This document shows positions 33,838 through 42,185 of a stretch of DNA of 64,000 nucleotides, piece after piece (within the stretch, counting starts at the first letter, position 1; each line of letters opens with the position of its first letter). Origin of the DNA: CAVXZE01 sp963766175 (GTDB lineage: Bacteria > Myxococcota_A > UBA9160 > UBA6930); contig CAVXZE010000004.1 of NCBI GenBank assembly GCA_963766175.1, forward strand, positions 62,001-126,000, given 5' to 3'. The position numbers and the translations under genes were made by a program. The notes under the pieces were generated by a model. It saw only the letters and a program-made list of their open reading frames with translations, did not search any database and had not been told where the DNA came from.

Positions 33838-34030
33838 GATTCTCTCCCTTGCCCTCAGGCTAGCCAATTCCCTGCCGATCCTCCTCCTCGACAGTCTTGG
33901 TTCTTCTCGGAAACACTCGTCTTTTCGCATTTGGAAAGCGCGCTCTTGTCGAGCGACCGGAGGGTCCCCGGCAAGCCGCCTCCTCCGCTAGAATGCGCCT
34001 TGATTCGTCGAGTCGAGGCACGATCTCCAC

Positions 34031-34807
34031 ATGCGCATTCTGGACGATGTTCCCTTCGCGGTAGACGCCGAGGAGGTCTTCAACCACCTGCACCTCGATC
34101 CCCGGAGTCAGTACGCCGACGAGGTCAATGCCCTGATCGACCAGGTCGGGCAGCTCGCCCGTCCCCGCGCACTCTACGAAGTCGCCTTTGTCGAGGAGAG
34201 GGCAGCGGAATCCATCGTCATCGGGGAGGCGACTCGGGACCTGGAGCGGGCTCTCGAGCAGGGCTCCGCTCCGCCCCCCGAACGACGGCCTGCGGACGGG
34301 TCCGACGCGCAGCAGGGGCGAGCGCGATTCGTGAGCAAGGTGCTCCGCGCCAATCTCGACGAGGTGGAGAGAGTCTTCCCCTATGTCGCCACCTGCGGCC
34401 AGGAGCTGGATGCCATTTCCGTCGAGAGTGACGACGTCTTCGGCCAGTTCTGCCGGGACATTCTCAAGGAAATGGCTCTCCACGCCGCGATGGCTCACCT
34501 CGTCACACACCTGAAGGAATCCTATTCGCTGGAGACGCTGGTCAGCATGAACCCGGGCTCCGGAGACATCAACGTCTGGCCGATCCAGCAGCAGAGAGAG
34601 CTGTTCGCGTTCTTCGGAGACGCCCCGGAATCGATCGGCGTGATCCTCACCGATAGTTGCTTGATGGTGCCGAACAAGTCCGTCTCCGGCCTCTTCTACC
34701 CGTCGGAAGACGGCTTCCAGAGCTGCCAGCTGTGTCACAGAGAGAAGTGCCCGAACCGGCGAGCACCATTCGATCCGCACTTGTGGGAGGAGAGGCTCGG
34801 AGACTGA
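34031..34807 (+). CDS. cobalamin-dependent methionine synthase activation-domain protein
   Basis: The 258-residue protein has the C-terminal hallmark of the MetH reactivation domain (SMNPGSGDINVWPIQQQRELF, IGVILTDSCLMVPNKSVSG) and a cysteine-rich end FQSCQLCHREKCPNRRAP. Such stand-alone proteins bind AdoMet and reductively remethylate cob(II)alamin in split methyltransferase systems of anaerobes. No cobalamin methyltransferase is in the window. It diverges from the thymidylate-synthase-like operon across 193 bases, where TAGAAT (33989-33994) is a likely -10 box for this gene. Convergent with the GH36-like gene (five-base gap). Confidence 0.85.
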   Translation: MRILDDVPFAVDAEEVFNHLHLDPRSQYADEVNALIDQVGQLARPRALYEVAFVEERAAESIVIGEATRDLERALEQGSAPPPERRPADGSDAQQGRARFVSKVLRANLDEVERVFPYVATCGQELDAISVESDDVFGQFCRDILKEMALHAAMAHLVTHLKESYSLETLVSMNPGSGDINVWPIQQQRELFAFFGDAPESIGVILTDSCLMVPNKSVSGLFYPSEDGFQSCQLCHREKCPNRRAPFDPHLWEERLGD

Positions 34808-34812
34808 TCGTC

Positions 34813-37098
34813 TCAGCCGAAATCGGCGTCGATCTCGACCCGGAGCCAGCCCCGATCCCCGACGGCAACGGGAATCTGGAAGAGACCGTCCTCGTAGTGC
34901 ACCTGGAGGGGTCGTCCACCACTCGGATCGAGAGCGCGCACCGCGCGCGGGGGGCGCGCCGACCAGCCCGTGATCTCGAAGCACTCGCCCGGGCCGCCGA
35001 GCGCCTCGAAGGCGAGGCCGCTTCCGGTCGCACGCACGCCGCGCAGGCGGGCGTCTCCTGCGGAGACGTAGCGGGAGACGTCTCCCACGACCGCAATCTC
35101 GCCAGGAAGAACGGGACAGAGGATATGGTAATCCCAGGCCTCGGGTTCGAGCTCCACCTCCCAGGCGGGCCCTGCGCCACTCGCCTCGACCCGCTCGGCC
35201 TGGGCCCGCCGGAAATCGTACGCGAGCAGCGGTCCCTTGGGTCGCAGCGAGCCCAGGTCGTCCAGATCGAACCGATAGACGATCGGCTCTTCGCCGCGCC
35301 ATACGTGGATCCCCACCACGTAGTGCCAGAGTCCCGCCGGATGCCGCGTGTGCGCCTCTCCCACCAGCGGGTGAGGCTCGACCATCGGGTGACTGCGATA
35401 GCAGGTTTCGAGCGCGGCGACGGGAACGTCGGGCTTGACCAGCATGCCATCTTCGCGGCAGGTGCGCATCACCAGCGCGCGGTCCGTGCGCCCCAGCCGA
35501 TCGCCGATGCCGACCGGCCCCGAGGAGAGAGCGGCGACGAGGGCTTCGCACTCGCAGTTGGGGTCCCCGTCCCAGCCCTCTCCCTCGCTGCTGCTGAAGA
35601 AGACGTCCTTGTACGGCGTCAGACCGAGCGCTCGGGCCAGGGCGTTGGTGTAGAAGAACCATGCCCACAGCGCGCCGCTCCCGATGATGTACCGGTAGTC
35701 GCCGCTGGTGCGAATCGAGGTGACGCGCTCGAGGGTCACCGTCTGCATGAAGTCGGCGGGCGAGGCCATGCACCACTGGAGCGTGCGTCCGTGACGGCGC
35801 GCCGCCGCGTCGATCCCCTCCTGCCAGGCGCGTGCGCGGCCGGGCGCCTCCCGCAGGCCGCGCACGCCCAGGAAGCACTCGATCAGCCAGTCCTGCTCGT
35901 AGGTAATGGCGCCCCAGCCGGCGGCCTGTGCCATCAAGCGCTCGTAGAAGTCGGGATCCTTGGGATGGCCCCGGTCACCGTCGATCCAGGCCTCCGTCTC
36001 CTCGAAGTAGGGCGACTGGCTCGAGAAGTGCCGACTGTGCAGGATCAGCGGCGGCTCACCCATCCGATGCCGCAGGTCATCCAGGCCGCCCGGCAGCAGG
36101 TCCTCCCGCGGCTCCCAGCGCAACATGCCGGTCGGTGGCACATCCATTCCCCAGTCGGGATTGAGCGGGCGGCTCTTCTCGTGGGGATAGAACCATGAGT
36201 CCAGCTGCACTGCGCGGATGGGTACTCTGGCTTCCCGAAGCCCCGCCACGGTGCGCTCGAGCGTGGTTGCCACGTCGAGGTCGGGCTCACTGCGATACCA
36301 ATAGGCGGCGCCGTTGTCGGTCCAGTAGGAGAGGCGAGCTACACCGTCGTCCGCGTAGCGCGAGGGCCGGTGCGTGCCGTGGCGTCGCAGCAGAATTGCC
36401 GCCCACTCGTCGAGCAGACTGCGCGGGCCCTCCCCCGCGAAACAGGCGAGCTCGGTGTGGAAGCCCTCGGGCGCCTGGTTCAGATCACCGTGCCAGCCGC
36501 AGCGAACGCCGAGGTCGATCTCGCCCCCGCGCGGCACGGCCACCACCTGCTCGTGGAAGCTCTCCAGGGGAGCGAGCATCAACGATCGCAGCTCCGGAGT
36601 CACCAGAAAGAGCGGCTCCACCACTGCGGGACGCTGGGGCAGGAGCAGAAAGCCGTCGAGCTCGGGGCCGGAGAAGCTCGGAAGCGCGAACTCCGTGTAT
36701 GCGTGGCCGAACCCGCGGGTGCCCTCTGGCAAGCCACCCGCACGGCGCTGCGCGGGCCGGAGGCGCGGCCAGACCACCGCCGGTCGGTCGAACTGGCCGC
36801 TCGCGAAATCGCGAAGGGGCGCCGCCGCCTCCAGTCGAAACACCAGCAGAGCGCGCCCCTGGTACGCGCGCACACTCGCGCGCAGCGGGAGCGGGCTCCC
36901 ATCCAATGCCAGCTCCAGCGCTCGAAACGCGCCGAGATCGTCCTCCCCCTCGAATTGGCCGCCGACGCGCGGAGCCAGAGGCTGCCCGTCGGCCAACACG
37001 TCGAGCGGCCCGAACCAGTCGTCACACCCCCAGGCGATGGTCCAGACTCCGTCTGCGGGCGCCTGCAGGGCGAGTCCTCCTCCGGCTTCCAGATTCAT
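34813..37098 (-). CDS. GH36/clan-D-like putative glycoside hydrolase
   Basis: The 761-residue protein has a beta-rich N-terminal part and a TIM-barrel region beginning VPIRAVQLDSWFYPHEKSRP, with ITYEQDWLIECFLGVRG, LQWCMASPADFMQ and TSIRTSGDYRY. This is the arrangement of alpha-galactosidase/raffinose-synthase-like proteins of clan GH-D. A C-terminal beta-sandwich follows (YRFDLDDLGSLRP). There is no signal peptide. ATG 37098 was chosen because AAGGTGAG lies just upstream; a GTG nine bases earlier has no spacing for it. Catalytic residues cannot be assigned safely. It is 15 bases from the TetR gene and probably in its operon. Confidence 0.65.
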   Translation of the reverse strand: MNLEAGGGLALQAPADGVWTIAWGCDDWFGPLDVLADGQPLAPRVGGQFEGEDDLGAFRALELALDGSPLPLRASVRAYQGRALLVFRLEAAAPLRDFASGQFDRPAVVWPRLRPAQRRAGGLPEGTRGFGHAYTEFALPSFSGPELDGFLLLPQRPAVVEPLFLVTPELRSLMLAPLESFHEQVVAVPRGGEIDLGVRCGWHGDLNQAPEGFHTELACFAGEGPRSLLDEWAAILLRRHGTHRPSRYADDGVARLSYWTDNGAAYWYRSEPDLDVATTLERTVAGLREARVPIRAVQLDSWFYPHEKSRPLNPDWGMDVPPTGMLRWEPREDLLPGGLDDLRHRMGEPPLILHSRHFSSQSPYFEETEAWIDGDRGHPKDPDFYERLMAQAAGWGAITYEQDWLIECFLGVRGLREAPGRARAWQEGIDAAARRHGRTLQWCMASPADFMQTVTLERVTSIRTSGDYRYIIGSGALWAWFFYTNALARALGLTPYKDVFFSSSEGEGWDGDPNCECEALVAALSSGPVGIGDRLGRTDRALVMRTCREDGMLVKPDVPVAALETCYRSHPMVEPHPLVGEAHTRHPAGLWHYVVGIHVWRGEEPIVYRFDLDDLGSLRPKGPLLAYDFRRAQAERVEASGAGPAWEVELEPEAWDYHILCPVLPGEIAVVGDVSRYVSAGDARLRGVRATGSGLAFEALGGPGECFEITGWSARPPRAVRALDPSGGRPLQVHYEDGLFQIPVAVGDRGWLRVEIDADFG

Positions 37099-37113
37099 TA
37101 GACTCACCTTTCG

Positions 37114-37719
37114 TTAGTCGAGCTCTTCTCCCGCGTCGGCGGCGTGAACGATATCGATGACCGCGCTCGCTGCGATCTCGGGATCGATGGAGCCGAAGTA
37201 ATCCTGGATGCCGCCTTCGACCCACAACATCGCGAAGCCGTGCACAACCGACCAGGATGTGAGCAGGAGATCATCTGGATCGCTGCCGGTCGCCCAGCCC
37301 TCCTGCTGGGCCGCAATGGTCGCTTCCCGGATCGTCTCGAAGAGTCGCTGGTACGCTGCGTCGAACTCCGCGTCGGGTTCGAGAAAGTCGCGGCGGCCGG
37401 TCATCAGTCTGAAGTAGGCCGGGTGCTCGATGGCGAAGCGGATGTAGCCCATTCCGATGGCCCGGTGCCGATCGAGAGCGGAGCTCCCAGCTTCCGCCAT
37501 CCCTCCGAGCAGAGCGGCCTGGAATTGCTCCAATGCGTCGGTGGCGAGGGCGGTCAACAGGGCGGCCTTGTCGGAGAAATGCCGCGCCGGCGCCCCGTGT
37601 GAAACGCCGGCGCGGCGGGCGAGATCCCGAAGGCTGAGGCTGCCCACGCCACCCTCCCGAATCGCTTCGGCGGCTTCCTCGAGGAGAACCTGACGAAGGT
37701 TTCCGTGGTGATAGGGCAA
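37114..37719 (-). CDS. TetR-family transcriptional regulator
   Basis: The 201-residue protein starts at TTG 37719 (GAGGTCCGG upstream), giving the common LPYHHGNLRQVLLEEA beginning. The helix-turn-helix GSLSLRDLARRAGVSHGAPARHF follows at about 25-48, and a TetR_C_33-like ligand domain ends the chain. Overlapping divergent promoter elements in the 265-base gap suggest it represses itself and the aryl-CoA reductase operon, responding to a CoA thioester or acid. The co-transcribed GH36-like gene is another target candidate. Confidence 0.85.
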   Translation of the reverse strand: MPYHHGNLRQVLLEEAAEAIREGGVGSLSLRDLARRAGVSHGAPARHFSDKAALLTALATDALEQFQAALLGGMAEAGSSALDRHRAIGMGYIRFAIEHPAYFRLMTGRRDFLEPDAEFDAAYQRLFETIREATIAAQQEGWATGSDPDDLLLTSWSVVHGFAMLWVEGGIQDYFGSIDPEIAASAVIDIVHAADAGEELD

Positions 37720-37743
37720 ATCCGGACCTCGGACGAATAGGTG

Positions 37744-37782
37744 TTGACAGTGCCTACATAGCGCGTTATCCAATCCAGTCAA
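37744..37782. promoter_or_regulatory. overlapping divergent promoters, TetR gene and aryl-CoA reductase operon
   Basis: Plus strand: TTGACA (37744-37749), 17 bases, TATCCA (37767-37772). Minus strand: TTGACT (complement of 37777-37782), 16 bases, TATGTA (complement of 37755-37760). The outer GTTGAC/GTCAAC (37743-37748, 37778-37783) are inverted repeats. One bound repressor could shut both directions. Confidence 0.5.
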
Positions 37783-37984
37783 CGCCTCCAGCCGATGCTC
37801 AGCGGCTCGCACCCGGCGCCCCAGGGAGAGCGCGATTCACGACGCCAGCTTTCGAGGGATGGATCCCCAGCTTCTTCCCGGCGACGTGCAACCGGCCTTC
37901 ATCGACGGTGGAATTGCGGCTAGCGTGCCACGGCAGCGCTCGCCCCGATCATGATGGTTTCGAACCAGGAAAGCAGGTGAAACG

Positions 37985-39112
37985 ATGGGAGCTCTTCAAG
38001 AACTGGCCGAGGTTTCCAAGACGCTGGAGAACAGCCATGTCGACGCCTGGAAACGCGACGGGAAGAAAGTCGTCGGCTTCGTCTGTTCCTACATGCCGGA
38101 GGAAGTCCTCTATGCCCTGGACATCCTTCCCTATCGGATCACCGGGAAGGGTGTGCAGGATACCTCGCACGCGGACTCCTACCTGACTCGGGTGAACTGC
38201 AGCTTCGCACGTTCCTGCCTCGAGCTGGGATTCACCGGTCAGTACGATTTCCTCGACGGCGCGATCTGGAACAATGGCTGCGACCACATCCGCCGCTGTT
38301 ATGACAACTGGAAGGCCAAGATTCCCCTCCCCTTCATGTACATGCTTCCCGTTCCACACAAGATCTCTCCTGAGGGGAGAGAATGGTACAAGGGACAGGT
38401 CCTCGAGTTCAAAAAAGCGGTCGAGGAATACTTCGGCGCGGAGCTCAGCTCCGAGAAGCTGGCCGATGCCGTCTCCACCTACAACGAGACCAGAAACCTG
38501 CTCAGGAGACTCTACGACCTGCGGACCAGCGATCCCCCTCCGTTTACCGGCGCCGAGGTGCTGACCATCCTGTCCGCCGGAACTGCCATGCCCAGGGCGG
38601 AGTACAACCGGCTGCTGCGGGAGCTGCTCGAGGAGGCGAAGCCGTCCGGGGAGGACGCATCCAACGGGCGAGTCAGACTCCTCGTCGCCGGAAGTCTGAT
38701 GGACGACGTCGACTTCGTCACCAACGTCGAGGACCTCGGTGCGATCGTCGTCACCGATGCCCTCTGCTTCGGGGCAAAGAGCTTCTGGAACCTCACCGAG
38801 GAGAGCGGCGATCCCCTCGAAAACCTGATCGATCGTTACTACGAGCACCCTCCCTGCCCGCGTATGACCGGGGCCTACCCCCAGAGACTCGCCTTCCTGC
38901 GAGAGCAGATCGAGCGGGCTGGCGTCAAGGGAGTCATTCTGCAGCACATCAAGTTCTGCGACCTGCACGGAACCGACAATGCCCTCTTGAAGAGGGATCT
39001 GGAGAACGACGGCGTCCCGGTCATGGAGCTGGAGAGGCAATATGGCCCACTGGCCGACGCGGGCCGGATTCGGACCCGAGTCCAAGCATTTCTCGAGCGG
39101 ATTGGAGCGTGA
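37985..39112 (+). CDS. bcrC: class I benzoyl-CoA reductase-type subunit C (HgdB family)
   Basis: The 375-residue protein belongs to the 2-hydroxyacyl-CoA dehydratase/benzoyl-CoA reductase family. Cysteines at C34 (GFVCSYMPEE), C72, C78, C99 (NNGCDHIRRC) and C105 cover the cluster-ligand positions. The segment YNETRNLLRRLYDLR is typical of BcrC/BadD/BzdN. With the next three genes it forms the four-subunit, ATP-driven ring reductase that turns benzoyl-CoA or a relative into a cyclic diene. Order C-B-A-D equals that in Thauera. A simple 2-hydroxyacyl-CoA dehydratase is less likely because two different ATPase subunits follow. Confidence 0.8.
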   Translation: MGALQELAEVSKTLENSHVDAWKRDGKKVVGFVCSYMPEEVLYALDILPYRITGKGVQDTSHADSYLTRVNCSFARSCLELGFTGQYDFLDGAIWNNGCDHIRRCYDNWKAKIPLPFMYMLPVPHKISPEGREWYKGQVLEFKKAVEEYFGAELSSEKLADAVSTYNETRNLLRRLYDLRTSDPPPFTGAEVLTILSAGTAMPRAEYNRLLRELLEEAKPSGEDASNGRVRLLVAGSLMDDVDFVTNVEDLGAIVVTDALCFGAKSFWNLTEESGDPLENLIDRYYEHPPCPRMTGAYPQRLAFLREQIERAGVKGVILQHIKFCDLHGTDNALLKRDLENDGVPVMELERQYGPLADAGRIRTRVQAFLERIGA

Positions 39113-39114
39113 GC

Positions 39115-40479
39115 ATGCCCGAAGCGAAACGCAATGCCCTGGAGCGAATGGTCGAGACCTTCAACATGACCAGCAATCTGCCGGAGGATCTGGACGTAGA
39201 GTCCCCTCCCGTACAGGCGCTACTGGCCACGTTGACGGAGTCCCAGAAGAACAACTTCCTGGCCATGGCCAAGGACCCGGGCGTCCGAAAGATGTCGAGC
39301 GTCTCCAATGCCGCCATGGGCAGGTATTGGGATGAAGTCCGCAACGCCCGGGACCGCGGAAAGAAGGTCGCCTTCATCCCGTTCAACTGCTCTCCGGAGA
39401 TCTTCCACGCCCTGGACATCGTGCCGGTCGGGGTCGAGGTCCTGAACTCGTTCTCGATGGTCCTGGAAGAGGGGATCCACGAGTATCTCGATCTCGCGGT
39501 CGAGCGCGGCCTTCCCGACACCATGTGCAGCGCACAGCGCGGCGTGGTGGGCTTGCTGGAAGCCGGGCTCGTAGACAAGCCCGACTTCCTCGTCAATGGT
39601 GCAGCCGGCGGATGCGATCCCAACTCGAAGATCTTCGAGTACATGTCCGAGAAGTGGGACATCCCCGCCCTGTATCTCGACGTTCCCTATACCCACGACC
39701 AGAAGGCCATCGACTACTACACGCAAGAGTATCGAGGCGTCGTGGCGCAACTCCAGGAGCTGTCCGGCAACAAGCTGGACGAGGATCGGCTTCGCGAGGT
39801 CTGTGAGCTCACCAACGAGTGCACAGAGATCATCATGGAAATCAGCGATATGAAACGACAGGTGCCAAATCCGGTCCCCAACTACTACAACCTGAATCAC
39901 CTCGCCCAGAAGCTGATGCTGGTCGGCACCCCCGATGCCCTGGCCTTCTACAAGACGGCTCTCGAGGTATGCACGGAGCGGATGAAGCAGGGACTCCACG
40001 TCCTGCCCGAGGAGAGGATCCGCTTCATGATGATGTACACCGGAATCTACTTCGACCAGGGCCTCCACTACTGGTTCCAGGAGGAAATCGGCGTCTCCTA
40101 CGTCATGGACCTGCTGATCTTCCATGATTTCAACCCCGTCATCGACACGACGAACACCGACACCATGCTCGCCGGTCTCGCGGAGGGCATGTTGAACCTG
40201 CCGATGACCCGCCAGCTGAAGGGCAGCTGGGACATGCCCGCCAACTGGCTCGAGGACCTGCTCTACTACGTCGACACCTACAAGGCCGACTGCATCGCCT
40301 TCACCGGCCATGCCGCCTGCAAGCAGGTCTGGGGTGTCTACAGGATCGTCGCCGACGAGGTGAAGAGACAGCTGGGAGTTCCCGCGCTGAGACTCGAGGG
40401 TGATGGATGGGACTCGCGCGTCACCTCCCTGGACGTGATCAAGGAGCAGTTCACGGAGTTCTTCGAGACCCTGGCTTGA
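39115..40479 (+). CDS. bcrB: class I benzoyl-CoA reductase-type subunit B
   Basis: The 454-residue protein is the larger catalytic subunit (BcrB/BadE/BzdO size and wording: KKVAFIPFNCSPEIFHALDIVPVG). Cysteines at C92, C138 (DTMCSAQRG) and C167 (AGGCDPNSK) are the three conserved cluster ligands. The C-terminal YKADCIAFTGHAACKQVWG block matches the substrate/cluster face. Its ATG is two bases after the BcrC-type stop. Ring specificity (benzoyl, methylbenzoyl, other aryl-CoA) cannot be read from the sequence. Confidence 0.8.
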   Translation: MPEAKRNALERMVETFNMTSNLPEDLDVESPPVQALLATLTESQKNNFLAMAKDPGVRKMSSVSNAAMGRYWDEVRNARDRGKKVAFIPFNCSPEIFHALDIVPVGVEVLNSFSMVLEEGIHEYLDLAVERGLPDTMCSAQRGVVGLLEAGLVDKPDFLVNGAAGGCDPNSKIFEYMSEKWDIPALYLDVPYTHDQKAIDYYTQEYRGVVAQLQELSGNKLDEDRLREVCELTNECTEIIMEISDMKRQVPNPVPNYYNLNHLAQKLMLVGTPDALAFYKTALEVCTERMKQGLHVLPEERIRFMMMYTGIYFDQGLHYWFQEEIGVSYVMDLLIFHDFNPVIDTTNTDTMLAGLAEGMLNLPMTRQLKGSWDMPANWLEDLLYYVDTYKADCIAFTGHAACKQVWGVYRIVADEVKRQLGVPALRLEGDGWDSRVTSLDVIKEQFTEFFETLA

Positions 40480-40498
40480 TGAGAAGGATGGTTTCTGG

Positions 40499-41278
40499 AT
40501 GATTGTCGCTGGTTGTGACGTCGGTTCACTGAGCGCTGAAGCGGTTCTTTTCGAAAACGGAACGATCCTCGGCTCGGAGATCATTCTGGTGCGGCCCACG
40601 GCCGAGCAGTCGGCCCGCGATGTGATGGAGAAGCTCCTCGGTCGACTGGGCCTCTCCTACGACGACATCGCGTTCGCGGTGGCGACCGGATATGGACGCG
40701 AGACGATTCCTTTCGCCGACGGCAACATGAGCGAGATCTCCTGCCACGCCAAGGGCGCCCAGTTTCTCGTCCCCAGTATCCGCACCGTGATCGACGTGGG
40801 TGGCCAGGACTGCAAGGCGATCCGGGTGGGTACGGACGGTGGCGTCGAAGACTTCGTCATGAACGACAAGTGCGCCGCGGGGACGGGCAGATCGCTCGAG
40901 CTCAATGCCGAGGCATTGGGAGTGGAGGTCTCGGAGCTCGGTCCCGTCTCGCTCGAGGCGAAGGAAGTCATCGTCATCACCAGTCAGTGCAGCATCTTCA
41001 CCGAGCTCGAGATCATGCACCTGCTGATGGAGGGTCGGAGCACGGCCGACATTGCGGCGGGAATCAACCAGGCCATGTCCCGCCGCGTCAAGATGCTGGC
41101 GGGTAGAGTCGGCATCAAGAACGATGTCGGGATCACCGGCGGCGTCTCCAAGAATGTCGGCGTGGTCAAGATGCTCGAGGAGATGCTGAACGTAGAGTTC
41201 GTTGGATTTCCGGAGGATCCCCAGATCATGGGGGCCCTCGGTGCGGCCCTTTTCGCCGCCGAGAAGGCCCCAGAGTGA
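40499..41278 (+). CDS. bcrA: BCR-type ATPase/activase subunit A
   Basis: The 259-residue ASKHA-family ATPase has phosphate loops GCDVGSLSAEAV and DVGGQDCKAI, and the two cluster cysteines in NDKCAAGTGR and TSQCSIFTE that hold a [4Fe-4S] between two ATPase subunits. It couples hydrolysis of ATP to transfer of a low-potential electron into the catalytic pair. It pairs with the similar but distinct subunit encoded next. Assignment of A versus D is by gene order only. Confidence 0.8.
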   Translation: MIVAGCDVGSLSAEAVLFENGTILGSEIILVRPTAEQSARDVMEKLLGRLGLSYDDIAFAVATGYGRETIPFADGNMSEISCHAKGAQFLVPSIRTVIDVGGQDCKAIRVGTDGGVEDFVMNDKCAAGTGRSLELNAEALGVEVSELGPVSLEAKEVIVITSQCSIFTELEIMHLLMEGRSTADIAAGINQAMSRRVKMLAGRVGIKNDVGITGGVSKNVGVVKMLEEMLNVEFVGFPEDPQIMGALGAALFAAEKAPE

Positions 41279-41320
41279 CCGTGAAGGCAGCTGTGATGGA
41301 CGAACGAGGAGAAGCGACCG

Positions 41321-42097
41321 ATGTATGCGGGCTGTGATCTGGGAGCGGTCACCGCGAGGGTGGTGATCATCGAAGACGATACCATCGTTTCTTCCGAGAC
41401 GATGCCCTACAAGAAGCTCCCCGTTCAGGCGGCGGTGGAGGCCTTCGAGAAGGCTCTTTCGAAGGCGAACCTCTCGAAGGACCAGATCGACTACTGCGTG
41501 GCGACCGGCTTTGGGAAGAAGGCGGTCCCCTATGCAGACGCCGACAGCGCCGAGGTGGTCTGCCTGAATCGCGCCTTTCGCCTGCTGAACACCAACGTCA
41601 GGACGGTCATCGATGCCGGCGGGCAGAGCATGCGCGCCATCAACTTCAATCAGAAGGGCAAGGTCCTCGACTCCACGGTCAACGAGAAATGCGCTGCCGG
41701 CACCGGGCGGTTCATCGAGGTCATGGCCAAGGCGCTCGAGCTTCCCATCGCGGACGTGAGCGCCCTCGCCTTCGAGTCGAAGGACCCGGTTTCGATCACC
41801 AGCCAGTGCGGTGTCTTCGCCGAGAGCGAGGTCATCACTTACGTGAATGGAGGCAGGGACCGGGCCGATATCGTCGCCGGAATCGCGCGATCGGTCGCCG
41901 CCAAGGTGTCCTCCCTGGTCAGAAGGATCAGCCTGGAGGAGGAGGTGGCCATGGTCGGTGGCGTTGCTCTCAATGCCGGAGTCAGGAAATACGTCGAAGA
42001 CGACCTGGGCGTGAAGCTCGCCGACCTCGAGGCGGACCCTCAGATATACGGAGCTCTGGGTGCGGCACTGGTGGCGAGAGAGAAGCACGGCAAATAA
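41321..42097 (+). CDS. bcrD: BCR-type ATPase/activase subunit D
   Basis: The 258-residue ASKHA ATPase has GCDLGAVTARVV, DAGGQSMRAI (Ser for the Asp of the partner), and cluster cysteines in NEKCAAGTGR and TSQCGVFAE. It forms the heterodimeric activase with the preceding subunit; having two non-identical activases is the mark of class I benzoyl-CoA reductases as opposed to 2-hydroxyacyl-CoA dehydratase activators, which are homodimers. A ferredoxin gene for electron supply is not in the operon. Confidence 0.8.
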   Translation: MYAGCDLGAVTARVVIIEDDTIVSSETMPYKKLPVQAAVEAFEKALSKANLSKDQIDYCVATGFGKKAVPYADADSAEVVCLNRAFRLLNTNVRTVIDAGGQSMRAINFNQKGKVLDSTVNEKCAAGTGRFIEVMAKALELPIADVSALAFESKDPVSITSQCGVFAESEVITYVNGGRDRADIVAGIARSVAAKVSSLVRRISLEEEVAMVGGVALNAGVRKYVEDDLGVKLADLEADPQIYGALGAALVAREKHGK

Positions 42098-42185
42098 GGG
42101 GCTGCTGAAGTCTTCAGACATTCTTCCAAGAGAGATGACCTGACGCATTCAAGTCGCGTTCAAGAAGATGTAGAAAGGTGAGCTG

